A stretch of 11,093 nt of DNA from assembly GCA_964542255.1 (NCBI GenBank), contig CAZITV010000069.1:1-11093 (forward strand), written 5' to 3'. Numbering within the stretch: the first letter of the stretch is position 1; the number at the start of each line of letters is the position of its first letter. Source of the DNA: CAYMSF01 sp964542255 (GTDB lineage Bacteria; Verrucomicrobiota; Lentisphaeria; Victivallales; Victivallaceae). The notes under the pieces are model-generated. The model was not told where the DNA came from, ran no database searches, and saw nothing but the letters and a program-made list of their open reading frames with translations. Positions 6,656 to 11,093 of this stretch are shown here, piece by piece. The translations under genes and the position numbers were made by a program.

Positions 6656-6808
6656 ATGGCGAAGTGCGGAGCAAAAACAGAAGTGTACAGCAGAGTATGC
6701 GGGTATTTTAGACCGGTAGCAAATTGGAACAAAGGAAAACGCGAAGAATTCAAAGACCGTAAAACCTATGCCGCGGCGCCATGCGCCTGCAAACAAGCTG
6801 TCGCCTGA
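6656..6808 (+). CDS. Stand-alone glycyl-radical domain of class III ribonucleotide reductase (50 aa)
   Basis: This 50-aa protein matches the extreme C-terminus of NrdD: EVYSRVCGYFRPVANWNKG at residues 9-27, then KREEFKDRKTY. G16 in RVCGYF is the expected radical-bearing glycine that NrdG oxidises. It should dock into the large chain encoded just upstream and supply the radical to the active-site cysteine. Beyond the family core it has C4 near the start and a C43-A-C45 tail; with C640/H643/C653 of the large chain these might complete a metal site between chains, which is speculation. AAGGAG at 7 nt and the ATG define the start. The longer open frame from 6482 is rejected because the extra 58 residues resemble nothing. 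A strong terminator follows. It is comparable in principle to YfiD/GrcA, the spare radical domain of pyruvate formate-lyase, but here the partner has no radical domain of its own. Confidence 0.88.
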   Translation: MAKCGAKTEVYSRVCGYFRPVANWNKGKREEFKDRKTYAAAPCACKQAVA

Positions 6809-6824
6809 TTTCCCCAATCACGAT

Positions 6825-6867
6825 TCCTGCCCCGCTAACCAAGATTTCGGGGCAGGATTATTTTTTT
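6825..6867 (+). terminator. Rho-independent terminator after the nrdD pair
   Basis: A perfect 10-bp GC-rich stem, TCCTGCCCCG (6825-6834) with CGGGGCAGGA (6848-6857), encloses a 13-nt loop and is followed by TTA and seven T (6861-6867). It ends the nrdD/small-protein transcript and separates it from the activase gene. Confidence 0.88.
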
Positions 6868-7184
6868 CTGAATATTGGAAGATTTTGACAATTTTAAGCG
6901 AAAACAAGCGTAGCAGCGTTACACAAGATTAGCTTAATTCGCCAAAAACTCAAAAATATCAAAAGAGTTTTGAAATTAGCTCTAGAGTCAACGCCGTAAG
7001 GATTTGCTGATTTCTGTCTGTGATTTTGAGGAGATTGCGGCAGTACAATATCCATTCGAAGCTGTGGGGATCATTTAACGGTTTTAAACTTTAGCAAGGC
7101 CGCCGCCGGCGCTTCAGAAAATCCCCAAAATTAATGACGTCGAATACAACCGGAGCGCAATCGGAAAGATGCTTAGTTTATAAT
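6868..7184. other. Intergenic region before nrdG
   Basis: Holds the truncated palindromic element (6879-6982). The remaining 200 nt have no recognisable gene. A good -10-like TACAAT (7044-7049) has no acceptable -35 at the right distance (TTGAGG at 7026-7031 is only 12 nt away), so no promoter is called. I found no NrdR-box-like sequence here, in contrast to nrdD. A short GC-rich tract at 7099-7112 stands out from the AT-rich surroundings. Confidence 0.55.
6879..6982. mobile_element. Truncated, inverted copy of the palindromic element (R2)
   Basis: The reverse complement of this stretch aligns with 1311-1425. The outer 23 nt are identical, beginning GAGCTAATTTCAAAACT. Then comes an insertion/deletion of about 11 nt in the middle, and 59 of 65 positions match over the central palindrome and the TCAAAATCTTC arm. 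The 47 nt that carry the second terminal repeat in R1 are absent or unrecognisable; the sequence instead runs into the terminator after the small nrdD gene. Most stem pairs around the conserved loop ACGCTGC are kept, two by G-T wobble (GTGTA with TACGC). It looks like a decayed or one-end-deleted copy. Confidence 0.65.
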
Positions 7185-7898
7185 ATGAATCTAAGAGGGC
7201 TACAACCTTTTTCACTGATAGATTACCCCGGCAAGATAGCGTGCGTTGTCTTCGCTGGAAATTGTAATTTACTCTGTCCTTATTGCCACAATCCGTGCTT
7301 GGTTTTGGATCCTGAAAGTCAACCGGAAATTAGCGAAACACAGTTTTTTAATTTTTTGGAACGCCGGCATGAACGCCTCGACGGCGTGGTAATCAGCGGT
7401 GGCGAACCTTCACTGCGGCAGGGATTGCTGAATTTTATCAAAGAGATTAAGCAGCGCGGCTTTTTGGTCAAATTAGATACCAACGGCAGTTTTCCGGAAA
7501 GAATTTTTAAAATTCACCGTGAGGTTGGCCTTGATGCACTCGGAGTTGACTACAAAGCGCCGGCAGCACGCTACAACGAGATTACCCGCTCAAATATTGC
7601 CATGCTGGCCGAAAAAGTTTTGAGCGTAATTGAGTTTGCCGTCAAAGAGGGCATCAAAATTGATGTGCGCACGACTGTACACCGGGCACTGCTCGATGAA
7701 TCTGAACTGAAAATTATGCGGCAGGAATTAAGTAATGTCGGCGTCAGAGAGTGGGTACTGCAGCAATTTAATCCGGCGGATATTGTCGAGGAGGAATTGT
7801 TGCGGCAGGAATCCTACTCTGACCGTGAATTGCTGGCTGTCGCTAATATGCTTGGCAATACCAAAGTGCGTGGTCTCCGCGGCGTTTTTCTGCATTAA
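7185..7898 (+). CDS. nrdG: Radical-SAM activating protein of anaerobic ribonucleotide reductase (NrdG-type)
   Basis: Uses a [4Fe-4S] cluster and S-adenosylmethionine to abstract hydrogen from the NrdD glycine; the target here would be G16 of the separate small protein. The cluster motif is C27-x3-C31-x2-C34 (CNLLCPYCHNP), followed by the SAM-contact segment VISGGEPSL and the C-terminal part of the shortened radical-SAM barrel. At 237 aa with the N-terminus MNLRGLQPFSLIDYPGK it matches the longer NrdG2-like subfamily rather than the roughly 155-aa E. coli NrdG. I chose the ATG at 7185 because family members begin there. The frame is open to an ATG at 7134, adding 17 residues without family resemblance, and neither start has a good Shine-Dalgarno. 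It is separated from the nrdD pair by a terminator and a repeat remnant, so it is probably transcribed separately. recF starts 25 nt downstream. Confidence 0.9.
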   Translation: MNLRGLQPFSLIDYPGKIACVVFAGNCNLLCPYCHNPCLVLDPESQPEISETQFFNFLERRHERLDGVVISGGEPSLRQGLLNFIKEIKQRGFLVKLDTNGSFPERIFKIHREVGLDALGVDYKAPAARYNEITRSNIAMLAEKVLSVIEFAVKEGIKIDVRTTVHRALLDESELKIMRQELSNVGVREWVLQQFNPADIVEEELLRQESYSDRELLAVANMLGNTKVRGLRGVFLH

Positions 7899-7923
7899 TA
7901 ATATTGTCATTGGTCAAACTGTC

Positions 7924-9015
7924 ATGATTAAGCGTATTGTGCTAAATAATTTCCGAAACTACTGCCGAGCTGATATTGCTTTCACAGAAAAATTAAATGT
8001 ATTTATCGGCCGCAACGGACAGGGAAAAAGTAATTTATTAGAGGCAATTTTTTTTATTTGTTCTTTGCGTTCTTTTCGTACAGCACAAATCCGCGACCTG
8101 AGATATATCGGCCAAAAAAAATTCTCCGTTGGTGCTGAAATAAAACGCTCAGAATGGAGTGAACAACTCGATATTGAGGTCAGCGAGTTAGGGCAGCGCC
8201 TTTTAAAACGCGATGGTTCTCCAGTCAGCCGCGCCAGCGAATTCATTAAATATATGAAAGCCGTTGCCTTCGCCCCGGATGATATCAACATTATTAACGG
8301 CAGTTCAATTCACCGGCGCCGTTTCATGGATATGTTCATATCCATGATGGAACCGGAGTACCTCGCGGCGCTGCACGAATATTCCCTGGCGCTGAAGTCG
8401 CGCAATGCTGCTCTAAAAACGCAGCGCAATCTGAAAGTTGCGAAGGCATTTGAACCTGCGCTTGCCGCCCGAGGTAGTTATATTATTACCACCAGAATTC
8501 GCTATAGTCATATCTTAGAGCGAAAAGTTGAGGAACTGCTGCGGCAATTTTTTACAGATACTACCTCATTTCAGATTAAATATCGTTTCTGCGCAAATAC
8601 TGATAAATATGAGCAATATCTGCATTGCTTCGAGTTAGAACGCGACAAGGAGCTGCGCCGCGGCTATGGCGGCTTCGGGCCGCACCTGGATGATTTTGAC
8701 TTGAATTACAATCAAAAAATACTGCGTACTTACGGTTCGTCGGGTCAGTGCCGCCTGACCGCGCTTTGTCTTAAAATGGCCGAAATCAATTTATTGACTG
8801 AAAGCTCAGGTGCGTCTAATATCATTGTGCTGATTGATGATGTCACCGGTGAACTGGATGCCGTCACAAAAAGTGCCTTTTTTAAGGTAATCAACCAGGC
8901 AGGACAAATTTTTTTCACGTTCACCGAATATCCTGCCGATGATTATTTTAGTCAAGCTGCATATTTCAATATCGAGAATGGTGAATGCAAGGTCTGGGCA
9001 TCCAAAGGGGATTAA
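7924..9015 (+). CDS. recF: DNA replication and repair protein RecF
   Basis: SMC-like ATPase that, with RecO and RecR, loads RecA at single-stranded gaps. The 363-aa length is normal. Walker A is G29-RNGQGKS-36. GPHLDDFDL corresponds to the family GPHRDD segment, and Walker B is VLIDDVTGELD (D305/D306). The ABC signature YGSSGQCR (270-277) deviates from the usual SQGQQR, with S273 and C276 in place of the two glutamines, while S272, G274, Q275 and R277 are kept. The start at 7924 gives the canonical opening MIKRIVLNNFRNY. The frame is open upstream into nrdG, but that part has no RecF character. No Shine-Dalgarno is visible and the gap to nrdG is 25 nt, suggesting coupling to it. Unlike in many bacteria, it is not beside dnaA or dnaN. 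Confidence 0.93.
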   Translation: MIKRIVLNNFRNYCRADIAFTEKLNVFIGRNGQGKSNLLEAIFFICSLRSFRTAQIRDLRYIGQKKFSVGAEIKRSEWSEQLDIEVSELGQRLLKRDGSPVSRASEFIKYMKAVAFAPDDINIINGSSIHRRRFMDMFISMMEPEYLAALHEYSLALKSRNAALKTQRNLKVAKAFEPALAARGSYIITTRIRYSHILERKVEELLRQFFTDTTSFQIKYRFCANTDKYEQYLHCFELERDKELRRGYGGFGPHLDDFDLNYNQKILRTYGSSGQCRLTALCLKMAEINLLTESSGASNIIVLIDDVTGELDAVTKSAFFKVINQAGQIFFTFTEYPADDYFSQAAYFNIENGECKVWASKGD

Positions 9016-9108
9016 CTTTAGACGAACGATTGCTTGAAATAATAGTTAGCGCAATTATATTGAGCAGTGATTTTAACCTGTTAATTTATAAAAGGTCAAT
9101 GCAATTGT

Positions 9109-9774
9109 ATGAAACAATATTTGGTAAAAAAATGTAGTGGCGCAGTGGATTTGTCCGCAGCGTGGAACAGCCCGGAATGGAATAATATTCCGGTAGTAAA
9201 AATTGATAATTTTCACGAACGCAGCAGCAGTCATCATCCGGTGACAGAGTGCAAACTCCAACACGATGATGCGGGTTTCTACGGCTTATTCCAAGTACAG
9301 GATCAATATGTTAAAGCGGTAAATATTGGGTTGAATGCATCGGTTTGCCGTGACAGCTGCGTTGAATTTTTCGTTGAACCGCCGGGTGGCAAAGGATATT
9401 TTAATTTTGAATTTAATTGTGGCGGCTCAATGCTGTTGTACTATATTGAAGATTGTTCACGAGGCGAAAACGGCTTTAAAAAATATGCGATGATGACGGA
9501 ACAAGAAGTGGCGGGAGTCAAAATTTTCCATACCTTACCGCAAACCGTTGATCCGGAAATTACCGAGCCCGTAACTTGGCGGCTTGGATTTTATATCCCA
9601 TTTAAGCTGTTTACTGAAAAAACTGGTTTTGCCGGCGGTTCAAATCAAACCTGGCGGGCTAACTTTTATAAATGCGCTGACGGCACTTCGAGGCCGCATT
9701 GGGCGATGTGGAATCCGGTTACCATCTTGAATTTTCATCAGCCCGATCATTTTGCCGATATCGTGTTAGAATAA
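9109..9774 (+). CDS. CBM9-like (carbohydrate-binding family 9-like) protein
   Basis: This 221-aa protein resembles the CBM9-like beta-sandwich family. Supporting segments are the early AAWNSPEWNNIPVVKI, GFYGLFQVQDQYVKAV, DSCVEFFVEPPGGKGYFNFEFN, VTWRLGFYIPF, the TWRANFYKCAD segment and the terminal WNPVTILNFHQPDHFADIVLE. In such families the sandwich can bind sugar or glycan ends. Stand-alone members are common in polysaccharide-degrading bacteria, but their substrates are mostly unknown. There is no signal peptide or membrane segment, so it is predicted cytoplasmic, which argues against direct binding of extracellular polysaccharide. A weak AAAGG lies 13 nt upstream of the ATG. It is separated from recF by 93 nt and converges with the next gene. 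The family call is fairly confident; the role is unknown. Confidence 0.75.
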   Translation: MKQYLVKKCSGAVDLSAAWNSPEWNNIPVVKIDNFHERSSSHHPVTECKLQHDDAGFYGLFQVQDQYVKAVNIGLNASVCRDSCVEFFVEPPGGKGYFNFEFNCGGSMLLYYIEDCSRGENGFKKYAMMTEQEVAGVKIFHTLPQTVDPEITEPVTWRLGFYIPFKLFTEKTGFAGGSNQTWRANFYKCADGTSRPHWAMWNPVTILNFHQPDHFADIVLE

Positions 9775-9778
9775 GATT

Positions 9779-9796
9779 AGCGGCAAGCCTGCCGCT
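9779..9796. terminator. Hairpin between convergent genes, possible bidirectional terminator
   Basis: AGCGGCA (9779-9785) and TGCCGCT (9790-9796) form a perfect 7-bp stem with loop AGCC. There is no T-run on the + strand side. On the - strand the stem is followed by a moderately U-rich tail (AATCTTATTCT), so it might serve the minus-strand gene better. A second hairpin lies just beyond, at 9811-9847. Confidence 0.4.
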
Positions 9797-9810
9797 GGTC
9801 AAAATCCGTA

Positions 9811-9847
9811 CGGTGCCGCGGGCATTAATCATGCTTGCTCGGTACCG
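9811..9847. other. Long hairpin overlapping the 3' end of the minus-strand gene
   Basis: CGGTGCCG (9811-9818) pairs with CGGTACCG (9840-9847) with one G-T wobble, and GCAT (9822-9825) with ATGC (9831-9834) continues the stem. The loop TAATC sits on the stop region of the minus-strand gene. There is no T-run, so it is more likely an mRNA 3'-end stabiliser or transcription roadblock than a simple terminator. Confidence 0.4.
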
Positions 9848-11093
9848 GCGGAGTTATTCGCAGTGAAACTATTTTCCGGTGGTCAGCTTCTATCACGGTA
9901 AACGCGGCAATATTTTTCAGCTCCAAAATCTCTCCGGCCTCAGGAATTCTGCCTAAATGTCCGCAAACATAACCGCCGACAGTATCAACATCCTCGTCCT
10001 CAGGTATCTTGGTGCCAAGCAATTCGTTAATATCGCTGATCAGACTTCTGCCTTCGGTAACGATTGACCCGTCAGCCATTTTTTCCGGCTGCACTTCGGT
10101 ATCTGCTTCAGAATCGTATTCATCACGAATTTCTCCGACAATTTCTTCGAGGATATCTTCAAGCGAAACAATACCGGACGTGCCGCCGTACTCGTCAATA
10201 ATAATTGCAACGTGAATGCTGTTATTTTTTAGTTCGTGCAGCAAATCGCCGACATTCTTTGTTTCCGGCACAAAAAGCGGCTTGTGGGCAAACTCTTCGC
10301 AATGCTTTTCTTCAGGCAGATTGGCGAGAAAATCTTTGGCATAAAGCATACCTTTGATTTCGTCAATATTATTTTGATAAACTGGTATCCGGCTGTGACC
10401 GCTGGTGACAAAACGCTGACGTGCCTCTTTTACCGTTGAAGAACCCGGCAAAGAAATCATATCCACCCGCGGAGTCATAATTTCTCTGACTGGCGTATTA
10501 TCTAAATCAAAAATACCCCGAATCATCTCCTTTTCGTCTTCTTCCAGAGCAATTTGCCCATTCTGAACATGTTCCTGTTCAACTAATGACATAATTTCAT
10601 CTTCAGCGCTGGGTGGTTCATCTTGATGGTCATGCTGCCAGGTTTCGGCAGTATCTTCGACTGTTTTTAAAAGTGAGGCTACCGGCCGGAGAATCGTCTG
10701 CCGCAGCAACGTGATGACTGGAATGGTTAAACGCAACAGCACCATATCAATTTTGCGGTTTACGATACGACTGACAGCTCCTGTCAAGAGCAGAAAAATC
10801 AGTATTATGCCGAGGATGGAGGCTTCGCGCCAACCAGACAAAAAAGCGGTATGTTTTTCCACTAGACTAGTGGTGGTCACGGCAATGACTGCCATCGCAA
10901 GAAACAACACTGTATTAAAAATAGCACTGTATTCGCCCGGTCGGTCATGCCAGCGTTCTAAATCTTTAGCCAAATTGGGATTTGCGGTTTCTATTCTTCT
11001 AATTCTGCCGCGGCTGATTCCAGCAAAGGCTTCACGGGCACAATAGAACCACACAAAACAAATTAGTGCGGCTATAAAAATTTCATTACTCAT
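9825..11093 (-). CDS. CNNM/DUF21-CBS-CorC_HlyC membrane protein (hemolysin C / CorC family)
   Basis: This 422-aa integral membrane protein belongs to the family often annotated as hemolysin or magnesium/cobalt efflux CorC. The CNNM (DUF21) membrane domain has hydrophobic segments near residues 4-23, 59-79, 92-112 and 124-140. Two CBS domains follow: the first has VREIMTPRVDMISL and HSRIPVYQNNIDEIKGM; the second has HVAIIIDEYGGTSGIVSLEDI, then EEIVGEIRDEYD. The C-terminal CorC_HlyC domain contains the DEDVDTVGGYVCGHLGRIP segment. The family is linked to divalent metal (mainly Mg2+) transport; the hemolysin label is historical. The ATG coincides with the last bases of the window, so an upstream extension cannot be excluded, but the N-terminus looks family-like. 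It converges with the CBM9-like gene, with only 50 nt between the stops. Confidence 0.88.
   Translation of the reverse strand: MSNEIFIAALICFVWFYCAREAFAGISRGRIRRIETANPNLAKDLERWHDRPGEYSAIFNTVLFLAMAVIAVTTTSLVEKHTAFLSGWREASILGIILIFLLLTGAVSRIVNRKIDMVLLRLTIPVITLLRQTILRPVASLLKTVEDTAETWQHDHQDEPPSAEDEIMSLVEQEHVQNGQIALEEDEKEMIRGIFDLDNTPVREIMTPRVDMISLPGSSTVKEARQRFVTSGHSRIPVYQNNIDEIKGMLYAKDFLANLPEEKHCEEFAHKPLFVPETKNVGDLLHELKNNSIHVAIIIDEYGGTSGIVSLEDILEEIVGEIRDEYDSEADTEVQPEKMADGSIVTEGRSLISDINELLGTKIPEDEDVDTVGGYVCGHLGRIPEAGEILELKNIAAFTVIEADHRKIVSLRITPPVPSKHD

Noticed and set aside
7735..7923. Longer RecF start overlapping nrdG
   Set aside because: The extra 63 residues are out-of-frame nrdG sequence; RecF family similarity begins at MIKRIVLNNFRNY (7924).
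9060..9092. Promoter of the CBM9-like gene (TTGAGC with TATAAA)
   Set aside because: The best -35 and -10 are 21 nt apart, and the alternatives with acceptable spacing match consensus poorly.
1..11093. tRNA, rRNA or CRISPR array
   Set aside because: No cloverleaf-like segment, rRNA-like stretch or regularly spaced direct repeats were seen; the only dispersed repeat is the palindromic pair.

Overview
The window (about 11.1 kb) reads as a bacterial chromosomal segment carrying housekeeping and regulatory genes. It holds eight long genes, one 50-codon gene, and several long AT-rich intergenic stretches. MreB indicates a non-coccoid cell with an actin-like cytoskeleton. An oxygen-sensitive class III ribonucleotide reductase (NrdD) with its radical-SAM activase indicates growth without oxygen. 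The cytoplasmic CBM9-like protein together with the overall gene style would fit an anaerobic PVC-group bacterium such as a lentisphaerote. That taxonomic guess is inference and weak.

Layout. 1-153: mreB promoter and leader. 154-1188: mreB. 1189-1537: intergenic stretch holding a 162-bp palindromic element with terminal inverted repeats. 1538-4033: phoB-phoR two-component pair, probably one transcript. 4034-4455: long AT-rich control region with phased A-tracts, a near-perfect NrdR box and a second degenerate box one 31-bp pitch downstream, inside a plausible sigma-70 promoter. 4456-6450: nrdD large chain, which ends before the glycyl-radical loop. 6451-6655: hairpin-rich gap. 6656-6808: a 50-aa gene encoding the missing glycyl-radical domain, with its own strong ribosome binding site and a strong terminator after it. 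6879-6982: a second, truncated, inverted copy of the palindromic element. 7185-7898: nrdG-type activase. 7924-9015: recF. 9109-9774: CBM9-like protein. 9825-11093, minus strand: CNNM/CBS/CorC-family membrane protein, convergent with the previous gene and starting exactly at the window edge.

How the genes work together. The NrdD large chain, the 50-aa glycyl-radical protein and the NrdG-type activase should together make deoxyribonucleotides anaerobically, with NrdR repressing the first two in response to nucleotide levels. The activase would put the radical on Gly16 of the small protein, which would then have to sit in the active site of the large chain. The activase lies beyond the terminator and the repeat remnant, so it probably has its own promoter, possibly shared with recF. 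PhoR-PhoB is the phosphate-type sensor pair. The other genes look like unlinked housekeeping functions.

The points most worth a second look are the split NrdD with its radical domain on a separate polypeptide, the pair of related palindromic MITE-like elements in opposite orientation, and the NrdR/promoter architecture.
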